Assembly: GCA_963580285.1 (NCBI GenBank)
Contig: OY757015.1
Location: 135,881,804 to 135,945,803 of the forward strand
DNA length: 64,000 nt
Direction: 5' to 3'
DNA from: Lucinisca nassula
Taxonomy: Eukaryota > Mollusca > Bivalvia > Lucinida > Lucinidae
The translations under genes were made by a program, and so were the position numbers. Each line of letters starts with the position of its first letter. The stretch's first letter is position 1. Below the pieces are notes generated by a model. The model ran no database searches. It was not told the origin of the DNA and saw nothing but the letters and a program-made list of their open reading frames with translations. Shown piece by piece: positions 1 to 10,690 of the stretch.

Positions 1-402
1 AAGAAATCCTTTAAGAGCAATGAAAACATTCATAAGAAAGAAGATGGGTCATACTACGTAGTTTCGGCTAATAAAGCCTCATCAGTGACCCTGTAATGAT
101 CCGGTAAAGAAAGCCAGAGGAAACATACTGCAATTTTGTGAATTTCGAACAGGCAGCCGATTCAAAGACTGATATAAATCAAAATGGAGTCCAAACAATC
201 AAAAACATGTTTAGAATATGATTCAAACCAATAATTTATTTCCGATCTCTCAGAATATTCACGCTGATCTCAAAGGACCAAAAGTAAAATATAAACTGCA
301 CTATGGTTGATGTACGGGGAGACGTTTTACTGTCGCCACATGGCATAACACCAGCTGCAGTGAAGACAAATAAAAATCAAGAAAGAAGATGGGTCATACT
401 AC
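1..402 (-). mobile_element. Hammerhead retroelement (retrozyme-like), cut by window start
   Basis: On the minus strand a complete hammerhead (46-91) is preceded by a 345-base body and a second partial hammerhead (391-402). The 5' boundary near 402 lies in ribozyme stem III, just ahead of the cleavage site between 397 and 396. Cleavage site to cleavage site (396 to 52) gives a 345-nt monomer. Minus-strand 371-263 (motifs AGCTGGTGT and GTAAAACGTCTCCC) matches the plus-strand body at 60060-60160 beside two other hammerheads. Bases 1-253 recur at 26052-26310. Small non-coding elements with tandem type I hammerheads that yield circular RNAs are known in animals as retrozymes; assignment to that class is inferred. 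There is no ORF. Confidence 0.8.
46..91 (-). ncRNA. Type I hammerhead ribozyme, intact core
   Basis: Read on the minus strand: stem I 5' arm GGGTCA (91-86), core CTGATGA (85-79), stem II GGCT/AGCC (78-75 and 69-66) with loop TTATT, core GAAA (65-62), palindromic CTACGTAG forming a minimal stem III (61-54), TA (53-52), then stem I 3' arm TGACCC (51-46), a perfect complement of the 5' arm. Predicted self-cleavage is between 52 and 51. All conserved catalytic nucleotides are present. A very short stem III is typical of hammerheads in PLEs and retrozymes. Confidence 0.9.
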
Positions 403-532
403 TGTTGAAAGTCTGAAGTAGCCTGGGATCGTCCCTGCCACCGAGTAGCATAACTACTACACCAATGAGGCTTCTAAGATAAGATATTAAAGGTATCATA
501 ATGATCCTAAGTATTGGGACAGATAGGTCTAA

Positions 533-600
533 GCAAACACTGCAGACCCAGATCAGAATGCTCCTGAAGGAGCAGTCTGATCAGGGTCTGCACTGTTTGC
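533..600. repeat. 68-bp imperfect palindrome
   Basis: The arms start GCAAACACTGCAGACC and end GGTCTGCACTGTTTGC, meeting near CTCCTGAAGGAG. It resembles the central palindrome of the TTAA-flanked MITE at 63743-63955 and remnants at 11640-11695 and 12679-12741, so it is probably a decayed MITE core. Confidence 0.65.
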
Positions 601-1076
601 CATGCTGTCTGCACGTTTTGGACTCTATGAAACCAATTTGTTAAAAATTTAGTTAGGAGAGCAAGTCCTCAAGGTGTCCCAATTTTTAGGATTTCTACGA
701 TAATATTTTAGCCCAGTTTTAAAGCCCCTGTCGATCTATGGCGCATTTCCACTGCGATGGAATGGCGTTGTTTAATTTTCAAGAACGCCACAAGATCGCA
801 AGAAATATTGGATATTTTTCGTGAACATGGACTGTCATGGCGCCTTTACAGCGATCAAGACTTTGCTACGGAGCCTACATGGTGATCTATCGCGTTCCTG
901 CGGCATTCTTGACGGCGATTGTATGCGCTCTTATGGCACATCCAATGTGCTTACACTGCACTCATAATGAGTGCACTGCACTTTTACAGCACTCACGCTG
1001 TGCTGACGGCATGTTGAAGACGTTCATTTGCACTATAAAGCAAAGTGTAAACAGACAACTTCATCAGTCAAACAGT
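601..1076. other. No gene seen
   Basis: Single-copy-looking sequence with an 82-codon open frame (837-1085) of no recognisable family that runs into the next repeat. A short perfect palindrome (TGCACTCAT, one base, ATGAGTGCA) sits at 957-975. Confidence 0.5.
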
Positions 1077-1305
1077 TTTGTTTGATTTGAGGTTTAATGT
1101 GACGTCCCCATCAACACAGTATAGGTCATTTCAGAGACGTTGCTTCCAATTTTGTGGGACTTTTACCCGACATTGAGATGAAATGACATCCCAATCCCTG
1201 TCGCCTAATGAAACCAATAGGGTTAATAAGCATGGATGGTCCCACTCGCGACCCTTTGTCTGGACAAGCTTAGATCCCCTAAGTGGTTTACCAGTCCTCC
1301 TGTGC
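1077..1305 (-). mobile_element. SINE-like retroposon copy (family S1), 5' truncated
   Basis: The plus strand begins with the reversed tail TTTGATTTGAGGTTTAA and runs through the S1 landmarks (GACGTTGCTTCCAATTTTGTG, GAGATGAAATGACATC, GGTTTACCAGT). S1 is a ~290-310-bp dispersed family whose sense strand ends in GACGTTAAACCTCAAATC plus CAAA repeats. Full-length copies in this window have perfect 11-16-bp TSDs, so it is LINE-mobilised. This copy faces another S1 at 1455-1722. The 150 bp between them hold short CCACCGCCAT-type repeats. Confidence 0.75.
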
Positions 1306-1454
1306 CGTCGGAAGCAAGTCCACCGCCATCACCGCAAGCAGGAACAAGTCCACCGCCATTACCTTATCAATACCGGGATGAGTCACCACAGAAGACAGTA
1401 CTCAATCAAACTTTACGTTCCACAGTCTACTCTAGCCCCTGTTTATACAAGCTC

Positions 1455-1722
1455 CCCCCCCCTCGCCCACCAGGACTGGAAGAAATAGATGGACTGCATG
1501 ATGCTTCCACGGAGAGCTGAAACGAGTACTGGTAAACCGCTTAGAGGATCCAAGCTGCCCAGGCAAAGTGATGCGAAACAGACCGTCCATGCCTATAAAT
1601 TCTATTGGTTTCATTGGGCAACATCAATGGCCGGTAAGAGTCTCACAAAATTGGAAGCAATGTCTCCAAAATGACCTATAGAGTGTTGACGGGGACGTTA
1701 AACCTCAAATCAATCAATCAAT
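1455..1722 (+). mobile_element. SINE-like retroposon copy (family S1)
   Basis: Sense-strand S1 from the GAAGAAATAGATGG head to the CAAATCAATCAATC tail. It lacks the CGACCCGCACA segment and part of the CAGGGCTTGAGATGTC segment. It is inverted relative to 1077-1305, so the pair could fold into a hairpin in transcripts. Confidence 0.75.
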
Positions 1723-2464
1723 TATACCTCGGCGTTCTGCATTTTACTTGGACGTCTTGAAAACACGACCCTGGTGTGACAGGGCTTTAACTGAATAAAA
1801 TCTTCTTCATTTTATATAGTCAAGTCCATTTTGCTTGCCATTCTGTCCCCACGTTTTGGATTCCCTGCTCGATCGCAAGGAATCAAGACAATTCATCAAC
1901 AAGACAATTCACTGACACGGTTTTTGGAGACAATTCACCGACACAATTGAAGACACTACACCAACACATTTGTTCAAAGACAATGGACCTGTGACTGATA
2001 AGCATGATTTGTTTTCGAAGGTAATGATCGATGATTATGCTAAGAAGAGGGGAAGGTTCAAGTCATGACTTATATATTCTGCATCATTTAGGATGCAGCT
2101 GCTGACAGACGTGCGCACAACTGGAATAAGAAATAGGTTGCCTGGTTGACTTGACAGGGGTAAAAACTCCACTCGCCCGCTCGCATTTGCAAGTAAGTTT
2201 TAAGGCAGGGTGAGTAAGATTTTCAAAACTGTCCTTACTTTTTCTTCATTTTTAGCACCTAAATGAAAAGTTTAGACGATAAGGGCGAGTAAGTTTGAGG
2301 GAAATTTTACACCTCTGCTTGATGTCACTTAGATGTCTGTCGGTAAGCTGTTTCAAAGTATCACTGAGGTTAACCTGCTGGTCTCTGTGTATTAGCAGTG
2401 TTGGTCTCTAATCATAAATGTGCAAAAATTTAATAAAGTTATCTTACATTCCATATTTTAATCA

Positions 2465-3565
2465 ACAAGAGGGCCATGATGGCCCTGGATCGCTCACCTG
2501 ATCCATAGAGTAACAAGTGGGCCCCAGGGGAGGGCCATTATTGACCCCAAGGTTATAATGTGCATAATGTTGAGGGAGATCTAAAAAGGTGAAGCTTCAT
2601 ACCAAATATCAACAAAGGCTATAATTGTCCACTAGATGAAGCTCCATACCAAATATCAAAGACATGGGCCTTGCAGTTTCAGAGAAGAAGATTTTTAAAG
2701 ATTTCCCTATACAATGTATAAGTCTATGTAAAACCAAAGGGTCTCGGGACAGGGGCATTTTTGGCCCCAGGGCTATAATTTGAACAATCTTGATAGAGGT
2801 CCACTAGATGAAATTTCACACCAAATATCAAAGACCTAGTCCTTGTGATTTCACAGAAGAAAATTTTCCCTATAAAAGTCTATGTAAAACCAAAGGGCCC
2901 CGGAGCGGGGCACATTTTTGGCCCCAGGGCTATAACTTGAACAATCTTGGTAGAGGTCCACAAGATGAAGCTTCATACCAAATATCAAAGACCTGGACCT
3001 TGCAGTTTCAGAGAAGAAGATTTTCCCTACATAAGCCTATGTAAAACCAAAGGGCCCCGGGGCAGGGGGGGGGGGGGGGGGGGGGGGCATTTTTGGCCCC
3101 AGCACTATAATTTGAACAATCTTGGTAGGGGTCCACTAGATGAAGCTTCATATTAAATAGCAAAGACCTGGGCCTTGCAGTTTCAGAGAAGAAGTTTTTA
3201 AAGATTTTCCCTATATAAGCCTATGTAAAACCAAAGGGCCCCGGGCGGGGGCATTTTTGGCCCCAGCACTATAATTTGAACAATATTGGTAGGGGTCCAC
3301 TAGATGAAGCTTCATATCAAATATCAAAGACCTGGGCCTTGTGGTTTCAGAGAAGAAGATTTTTTAAGTTTTCAGTGAAAAAATCTATTTTTGGGTCCTG
3401 TGACCTATATGTGCAACGGACCGGAACCATTTGAACAACTTTGGAAGGGGACCACCTCAGGATCATTCCTGTGAAGTTTGGTCAAAATCCGATCAGTGGT
3501 TTAGGAGGTGATGTTGTTTGAAGAAATTGTTTACGCACAGATGACAGACAAAAAGTGATCCTAAT
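2465..3565 (+). mobile_element. Pearl/HINE-like element with ~5 tandem units
   Basis: It begins with the family head ACAAGAGGGCCATGATGG, containing the interrupted palindrome AGGGCCAT-G-ATGGCCCT, followed by GATCGCTCACC. It then has about five ~168-bp units, each with TATAATTTGAACAATCTTGG, GGTCCACTAGATGAAGC, CCAAATATCAAAGACCTGG and TTTCAGAGAAGAAGA. The unique tail (GTTTGGTCAAAATCCGATCA, ACGGACAAAAAGTGATCC) is present, but the terminal hairpin is missing and the next element starts at once. Bivalve 'pearl' elements have the same plan: short tandem core units between unique ends. Confidence 0.75.
3065..3087 (+). repeat. G23 homopolymer
   Basis: A run of 23 G expands the GGCGGGGGCATTTTTGG segment of one array unit. 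Its length is prone to assembly error. Confidence 0.95.
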
Positions 3566-3569
3566 ATAA

Positions 3570-6500
3570 AACACAAGAGGGCCATGATGGCCCTGGACCG
3601 CTCACCTGATCCATAGAGTAACAAGTGGGCCCCGGGGAGGGCTATCATTAACCCCAGGGTTATAATGTGCATAATGTTGAGGGAGGTCTAAAAAGGTGAA
3701 GCTTCATACCAAATATCAACAAAGGCTATAATTTGAACAATCTTGGCAAAGGTCTACTAGATGAAGCTACACACCACATATCAAAGACCTGGGCCTTGCG
3801 GTTTCAGAGTACAAGGTTTTTGTTTTGAAGATATTCCCTACATAAGCCTATGTAAAACCAAATGGCCTCAGGGCTATAATTTAAACAATCTTGATAATGG
3901 TCCACTGGATGAAGCTTCATACCAAATATCAAAGACCTGGGACTTGCTGTTTCAGAGAAGAAGATTTTCAAAGATTATCTATATATAAGTCTAGGTAAAA
4001 CAAAAGGGCCCCGGGGCAGAGGCATTTGTGGCCCCAGCACTATAATTTGAACAATCTTGGTAGAGGTCCACTAGATGAAGCTTCATACCAAATATCAAAG
4101 ACCATGGCCTTGCAGTTTCAGAGAAGAAGATTTTTTAAAGATTTCCCTATATAAGTCTATGTAAAACCAAAGGGTCTCTGGCAGGGGCATTTTTGGCCAC
4201 AGCACTATAATTTGAACACTCTTGGTAGGGGTCCACTAGATGAAATTTCGCACCATATATCAAAGACTTAGGCCTTGTGGTTTCAGAGAAGATTTTAAAG
4301 ATTTTCCTTATATATGCCAATGTAAAACCAAAGGGCCCCGGGGAGGGGGCATTTTTGGCCCCAGCACTATAATTTGAACAATCTTGGTAGGGGTCCACTA
4401 GATGAAGCTTCATACCAAATAGCAAAGACCTGGGCCTTGTGGTTTCAGAGAAGAAGATTTTTAAAGATCTTCCCCATATAAGTCTATGTAAAACCAAAGG
4501 GCCACGTGGCAGGGGCGTTTTTGGTCTCAGGGCTATAATTTGAAAAATCTTGGTAGAGTTCCACCAGCTGGTGCTTCATAACAAATATCGAAGACATAAG
4601 CCTTCTGGTTTCAGAGAAGAGGATTTTTCAAGATTTTCGTTATATTAGTCTATGTAAAACTAAAGGGCCCTGGGGCGGGGGCATTTTTTGCCCCAGGGCT
4701 ATAATTTGAACAATCTTGGACGAGGTCCACTAGATGAAGCTTCATAACAAATATCAAAGACCTAAGCCTTGTGGTTTCAGAGAAGAGTTTTCAAGATTTT
4801 CCTTATATAAGTCTATGTGAAATCAAAGGGCCCCCGGAGCGGGTGCATTTTTGGCCCCCGGAGTGGGGGCATTTTTGGCCCCCGGAGCGGGGGCATTTTT
4901 GGCCCCAGGGCTATAATTTGAAAAATCTTGGTAGAGGTCCACAAGATGAAGCTTCATACCAAATATCAAAGACCTGGGCCTTGTAGTTTCAGAGAAGATT
5001 TTTAAAGATTTTCCCTATATATGCCTATGTCACACCAAAGGGCCCTGGGGCGGGGGCATTTTTGGCCCCAGCACTATAATTTAAACAATCTTGGTAGGGG
5101 TCCACTAGATGAAACTTCATACCAAATATCAGAGACCTGGGCCTTGCAGTTTCAGAGAAGAAGATTTTTAAAGATTTTCCCTATATAAGCCTATGTAAAA
5201 CCAAAGGGGCTCCTATGCGGGAACATTTTTGGCCCCAGCACTTTAATTTGAACAATCTTGGTAGGGGTCCACTAGATGAAGCTTCATACCAAATATCAGA
5301 GACCGGGGCCTTGCAGTTTCAGAGAAGAAGATTTTTAAAGATTTTCCCTATACAAGTCTATGTAAAACCAAAAGGCCCCAGAGCAGGGGCATTTTTGGCC
5401 CAAGGGCTATAATTTGATAATTTGAACAATCTTGGTAGGGGTCCACTAGATGAAGCTTCATACCAAATATCAAAGTCCTGGGCCTTGCGGTTTCAGAAAA
5501 GAAGATTTTTAAAGATTTTCCCTATATAAGCCTATGTAAAACCAAAGGGCCTCGGGCGGGGGCATTTATTGCCCCAGCACTATAATTTGAACAATCTTGG
5601 TAGGGGTCAACTAGATGAAGCTTCATACCAAATATCAAAGTCCTGGGCCTTGCGGTTTCAGAGAAGAAGATTTTTAAAGATTTTCCCTATACTAGCCTAT
5701 GTAAAACAAAAGGGCCCCGGGGCGGGGACATTTTTGGCCTCAGCACCATAATTTGAAAAATCTTGTTAGGGGTCCTTTAGATGAAGCTTCATACCAAATA
5801 TAAAAGACCTAGGCCTTGTGGTTTCAGTAAACAATCTTGGTAGAGGTCCATTAGATGAAGCTTCATACCAAATATCAAAGTCCTGGGCCTTGTGGTTTCA
5901 GAGAAGAAGATTTTTTAAGATTTTCCCTATGTAACCCTATGTAAAGCCAAAGGGCCCGGGGCGGGGCATTTTTCGCCCCAGCACTATAATTTGAACAATC
6001 TTGGTAGGGGTCCACTAGATGAAGCTTCATACCAAATATCAAAGACCTGGGCCTTGTGGTTTCAATGAAGAAAATTTTTAAAGATTTTCCATATATAAGC
6101 CAATGTAAAACCAAAGGGACCCGTGGCGGGGGCATTTTTTGTCCCAGCACTATAATTTGAACAATCTTGGTAGGGGTCCACTAGATGAAGCTTCATACCA
6201 AATATCAAAGTCCTGGGCCTTGTGGTTTCAGAGAAGAAGATTTTTAAAGATTTTCCCTATATAAGCCTATGTAAAACCAAAGGGCCCCGGGGCGGGGGCA
6301 TTTTTGGCCCCAGCACTATAATTTGATCAATCTTGGTAGGGGTCCACTAGATGAAACTTCATACCAAATATCAAAGACCTGGGCCTTGTGGTTTCAGAGA
6401 AGAAGATTTTTAAAGATTTTCCCTATATAAGCCAATGTAAAACCAAAGGACCCCGTGGCGGGGGCATTTTTTGTCCTAGCACTATAATTTGAAAATCTTG

Positions 6501-7817
6501 GTAGGGGTCCACTAGATGAAGCTTCATACCAAATATCAAAGTCCTGGGCCTTGTGGTTTCAGAGAAGAAGATTTTTAAAGATTTTCCCTATATAAGCCTA
6601 CCGGTATGTAAAACCAAAGGGCCCCGGGGCGGGGGCATTTTTGGCCCCAGCACTAGAATTTGAACAATCTTGGTAGGGGTCCACTAGATGAAGCTTCATA
6701 CCAAATATCAAAGACCTGGGCCTTGTTGTTTCAGAGAAGAAGATTTTAAAATATTTTCCCTATATAACCCAATGTAAAACCAAAGGGCCCCGTGGCGGGG
6801 GCATTTTTTCGTCCCAGCATTATAATTTGAACAATCTTGGTAGGGGTCCACTAGATGAAGCTTCATACCAAATATCAATGTCCTGGGCCTTGTGGTTTCA
6901 GAGGATAAGATTTTTAAAGATTTTCCCTATATAAGCCTATGTAAAACCAAAGGGCCCTGGGGCGGGGGCATTTTTGGCCCCAGCACTATAATTTGAACAA
7001 TCTTGGTAGGGTTCCACTAGATGAAGCTTCATACCAAATATCAAAGACCTGGGCTTTGTGGTTTCGGAGAAGAAGATTTTTAAAGATTTTCCCTATATAA
7101 GCCAATGTAAAACCAAAGGGCCCCGTGGCGGGGGCATTTTTTGTCCCAGCACTATAATTTGAACAATCTTGGTAGGGGTCCACTAGATGAAGCTTCATAC
7201 AAATATCAAAGACCTGGGCCTTGTGGTTTCAGAGAAGAAGATTTTTAAAGATTTTCCCTATATAAGCCAATGTAAAACCAAAGGGCCCTGTGGCGGGGGC
7301 ATTTTTTGTCCCAGCACTACAATTTGAACAATCTTGGTAGGGGTCCACTAGATGAAGCTTCATACCAAATATCAAATTCCTGGGCCTTGTTGTTTCAGAA
7401 AAGGAGATTTTTAAAGATTTTCCCTATATAAGCCTATGTAAAACCAAAGGGCCCCGGGGCGAGGGCATTTTTGGCCCCAGCACTATAATTTGAACAATCT
7501 TGGTAGAGGTCCACTAGATGAAGCTTCATACCAAATATCAAAGACCTGGGCCTTGTGGTTTCAGAGAAGAAGATTTTTTAAGTTTTTGGTGAAAAAAATC
7601 TATTTTTGGCTCCTGTGACCTAGATGAGCAAAGGACCGGAACCATTTGAACAACTTTGAAAGGGGACCACCTAAGGATCATTCCTGTGTAGTTTGGTCAA
7701 AATCAGATCAGTGGTTTAGGAGGAGATGTCGTTTAAAGAAATTGTTTACGGATGCACGCACAACGGACAAAAAGTGATCCCAAAAGCTCACCGCGTCACT
7801 ACGAGACGGTGAGCTAA
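3570..7817 (+). mobile_element. Pearl/HINE-like element with ~24 tandem units
   Basis: Complete copy: ACAAGAGGGCCATGATGG head, about two dozen units of ~168 bp, unique tail, and 3' hairpin (7785-7815) followed by CTAAAAA. Many units between about 4.4 and 7.5 kb look over 90% alike, suggesting recent amplification. Because 168 is a multiple of three, spurious open frames run across unit borders on both strands, for example the repeated minus-strand peptide MKLHLVDPYQDCSNYS. No real protein is implied. The terminal hairpin just before CTAA suggests a non-autonomous Helitron relative, but a clear 5' TC end is not evident. Confidence 0.8.
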
Positions 7818-8636
7818 AAACGTGATAAAACATCATTTTCTTTTCAAAATAATGTCTTCTTTTTATCATCTGGGCTATGAATGGAATATATAAATGTGTC
7901 GGTGAACTGGTGTATGAATGTCGTTTGACATGTCACCAGTAACAATTCTGAACTGTCTTTAAAAGGTGTCTGTGAATTGTCTCCAATTGTGCCGGTGAAT
8001 TGTCTTCAAAAACCGTATCTGTGAGTTATCTTGTCGCTGAATTGTCCTGTTCCCGATCACTATAGTTGAACAATCTTGGTAGGGGTCCACTAGATGAAGC
8101 TTCATACCAAATATCAAAGACCTGGGCCTTGTGGTTTCAGAGAAGAAGATTTTTGAAGTTTTTGGTGAAAAAAATCTATTTTTGGCTCCTGTGACCTAGA
8201 TGAGCAAAGGACCGGAACCATTTGAACAACTTTGAAAGGGGACCACCTAAGGATCATTCCTGTGAAGTTTGGTCAAAATCAGATCAGTGGTTTAGGAGGA
8301 GATGTCGTTTAAAGAAATTGTTTACGGATGCACGCACGACGGACAAAAAGTGATCCCAAAAGCTCACCGCGTCACTACGAGACGGTGAGCTAAAAACGTG
8401 ATAAAACATCATTTTCTTTTCAAAATAATGTCTTCTTTTTATCATCTGGGCTATGAATGGAATATATAAATGTGTCGGTGAACTGGTGTATGAATGTCGT
8501 TTGACGTGTCACCAGTAACAATTCTGAACTGTCTTCAAAAGGTGTCTGTGAATTGTCTCCAATTGTGCCGGTGAATTGTCTTCAAAAACCGTATCTGTGA
8601 GTTATCTTGTCGCTGAATTGTCCTGTTCCCGATCAC
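7481..8636 (+). repeat. 577-bp direct tandem duplication
   Basis: 7481-8057 and 8058-8636 are near-identical (offset 576). The unit holds the last pearl-like core unit, its tail, the 3' hairpin and the complete right end of element A. The junction shows CAC microhomology: the flank GATCAC is fused to CACTATA. This looks like replication slippage or unequal exchange after both elements were in place. Confidence 0.9.
7785..7815 (+). repeat. 3'-terminal hairpin of pearl-like element
   Basis: AGCTCACCGCGTC pairs with GACGGTGAGCT around loop ACTACGA with a two-base bulge. It is duplicated at 8361-8391, and a homologous hairpin lies at about 22275-22307. A hairpin close to a CTRR-like end is a Helitron hallmark. 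Confidence 0.75.
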
Positions 8637-8934
8637 GAAACAAATTAACCTGTTCAAACCCACTGAGCTATCATTCTCCATATACAGTACAGTTGCCTTG
8701 AAGCCTCGATGGTTTGTGCATCATGCTTGGATATTTTTTTATTTTTTGGGGTGCTTCCGTTACATAATTTTTGTGTGGATTTTGAGTGAATATTGTGCAA
8801 AAGCCATTGGCTTCAAGGGCGATTTTTTCTTCAGTGTTTTACTCCTATTACTGCTACTCGCTCATATCTGAGCATTACGAGCAGGATTTCCTGGGTGGTA
8901 ACCAGTTCTGTTTTTTTTTTTAAGCAATGTTGAT
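8637..8934. other. No gene seen
   Basis: AT-rich sequence with poly-T runs between element A and a SINE fragment; nothing recognisable. Confidence 0.5.
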
Positions 8935-9015
8935 GAAGTGCCTTGCTCAACGGCACAACATTTTGGTCAGCGTGAGGCTCAACCCCGTAACCTCTTGATC
9001 ACAAATCCGATATGC
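8935..9015 (-). mobile_element. tRNA-derived SINE fragment
   Basis: The minus strand reads like a tRNA: GTGGTAGCATATCGG (A-box region), GTGATCAAGAGGTTACGGG, then GTTGAGCC (degraded B box). It is too degenerate for a functional tRNA and is followed by the SINE-type stretch TTGCTCAACGG on the plus strand. Confidence 0.5.
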
Positions 9016-9017
9016 TA

Positions 9018-10690
9018 CCACTGTGAAATCCCCAAAGAATGGCTCTTAGCAAACATCTGTCCACTCTTCAAACTAGACAAAAGTGCCCAGTGGGGCAAGT
9101 ATACCCCCGGCCAGTGCCGAACTACAAAGGGAAATAACTCTAAAAGGCCTGACCCCTTGGCCCTTATTTTCTTTCCCACAATACAAGTAGTCATACTGAT
9201 CATGTGTGCAAAATTTCAAGTTTCTATGTGAAGCAGTTCCTGAGATATCTTTGACACAAAATAATTGTTTACGCACAGACAGACAGACGGAAAAGACAAA
9301 AACTATATACCCCCATGACATACGCCGGGGGTATAAAAAAGGAGATAGGGCTCTTGCCCGTAATTATCGCCCTAAGTCTCTGACTTGTGTTCTGTGTAAA
9401 TTGCTGGAACATATAGTCTGCTCAAACATCATGGCCCACTTGGACGAACATAAACTTTTGTCAAACAGACAACATGCATTTAGGAAAAGGCACAGTTGTG
9501 AAACTCAGCTAAGCACAGTTATTAATGACTGGGCAAAAATCTTGGACAAAGAGGGACAGGTGGACACATTTATTCTGGACTTCGAGAAGGCTATTGACAA
9601 CCCCCCCCCCCCCCCCCTCATGAACTACTTAAATCTAAGTTATTTGGTTATGGAATTGGGGGAAAGACCCTCAAATGGATAGATTCCTTTCTTTGCTACA
9701 GAAAACAGCGGGTCTTCAGAGTGGGCTCCAGTTTTGTCTGGAGTCCCGCAAGGGACCATTCTTGGTCCACTTTTGTTCTCCCTGTACATCAATGATATTT
9801 CAACTGACATTGACTCAGAAATAAAACTGTTCGCAGATGATTGTGTTTGTTACCGGGAAATTAGAGATACAGATGACTGACTCACTGAAACTTCAGGCTG
9901 ACATAGATAGTCTAGATTAGGATGTTGGGCCCGAAAATGGGGCATGAGATTCCAGCCAGTTAAATGCAATATTATGCAGATAACTAGGAAGAGATCTAAT
10001 AAAGTTGAGGCTTCTTACACCTTAGAGGGAACGGTCCTCGAGAAAGTGGACTCCATTAAATACCTTGGAGTGACAATCTCACACAACTTGAGATGGAATA
10101 CTCATATTAGCAACATGTGTACTAAGGCAAATAGAACGCTTGGTTTCCTGAGGCGAAATCTTCATCAGTGCCCTCAGGATGTAAAAGAGGCAGCATATAA
10201 AGGTCTTGTTCGCCCAATCTTGGAATATGGTAGTTGTATCTGGGACCCCAGTGGAGTGGTCCTTAACGATGAAATTGAGAAAGTTCAGAATAGAGCTGCT
10301 AGATTTGTAACAGGCAATTACTGCTTTGAAACTGGGAGTATGACTGGAATACTTGGAAAATTAAAATGGGAGTCTCTCAAGAAAAGGAGAAAAGACAGTA
10401 GGCTAATCCTTTTTACAAAGGTCTAAAGGGTGCTGCCAGCATTCCAACAGATGACCTTGTTCCCCCAGCTAGACACTGTAGAAATCACCATTTGTTGGCG
10501 TTTCAGACCCTTACTGCAAGAACTGGCATTTATAAAGAGTCGTTTTCCCCCAGAACTATTAGAGATTGGAATGCCCTACCCGATTTGATTATTTCGACAG
10601 CTGAAGGTGCTGATGATTGTGTAGCTAAATTTACCTCTTTGCTAGGGACTAACTTCCCACATCACAGGTCCTGGTGTATGAATGTCATTT
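9018..10690 (+). pseudogene. Degenerate LINE (jockey/CR1-like) reverse transcriptase
   Basis: The frames encode blocks of a non-LTR reverse transcriptase: PKEWLLANICPLFK (9027-9071), YRPKSLTCVLCKLLEH (9362-9410), QHAFRKRHSCETQ (9470-9509), then KYLGVTI, TLGFLRRNL, LVRPILEYGSCIWDP and the C-terminal SFSPRTIRDWNALP. The FADDC-type catalytic region (about 9830-9850) is readable only across frame changes. A C18 tract near 9600-9617 breaks the frame, and stops occur at 9680-9940. A 236-bp MITE interrupts it at 9100-9335. The 5' half, including the endonuclease, is absent. Confidence 0.85.
9100..9335. mobile_element. 236-bp MITE with 12-bp perfect TIRs
   Basis: TATACCCCCGGC at 9100-9111 is the exact inverse of GCCGGGGGTATA at 9324-9335. 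It separates two adjacent LINE blocks (LFK and KKGDRALARNYR), so it was inserted into the LINE. A TA or TATA target duplication is likely. Related tails (GACGGAC...ATATACCCCC) occur near 18100-18160 and 18390-18432. Confidence 0.75.

Larger units (their letters stand above)
1879..8628. mobile_element. Element A: MULE-like, minisatellite-type inverted ends
   Basis: The left end (1879-2003) starts GGAATCAAGACAATTC and repeats GACAATTCACCGACAC-like motifs. The reverse complement of the right end (7885-8052, duplicated at 8461-8628) starts GGAACAGGACAATTC with the same motif order. Flanks CGATCGCAA (left) and CGATCACGA (right) match at 7 of 9 bases, compatible with a worn 9-bp TSD. Element B (27784-30551) has related ends and a perfect 10-bp TSD. 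Long TIRs with 9-11-bp TSDs characterise Mutator-like elements, but no transposase is present. The interior is mostly two pearl-like arrays; 2004-2464 holds nothing recognisable. It may alternatively be a chance pairing of two solo ends. Confidence 0.55.

Noticed and set aside
1040..1085. Minus-strand CTGATGAAG as a hammerhead core
   Set aside because: The following sequence lacks a stem II hairpin and GAAA.
4147..7198. Long open frames on both strands within the pearl-like array, with repeated peptides
   Set aside because: They follow from a ~168-bp repeat that is a multiple of three. Codons are not conserved over other positions and there is no start context or domain.
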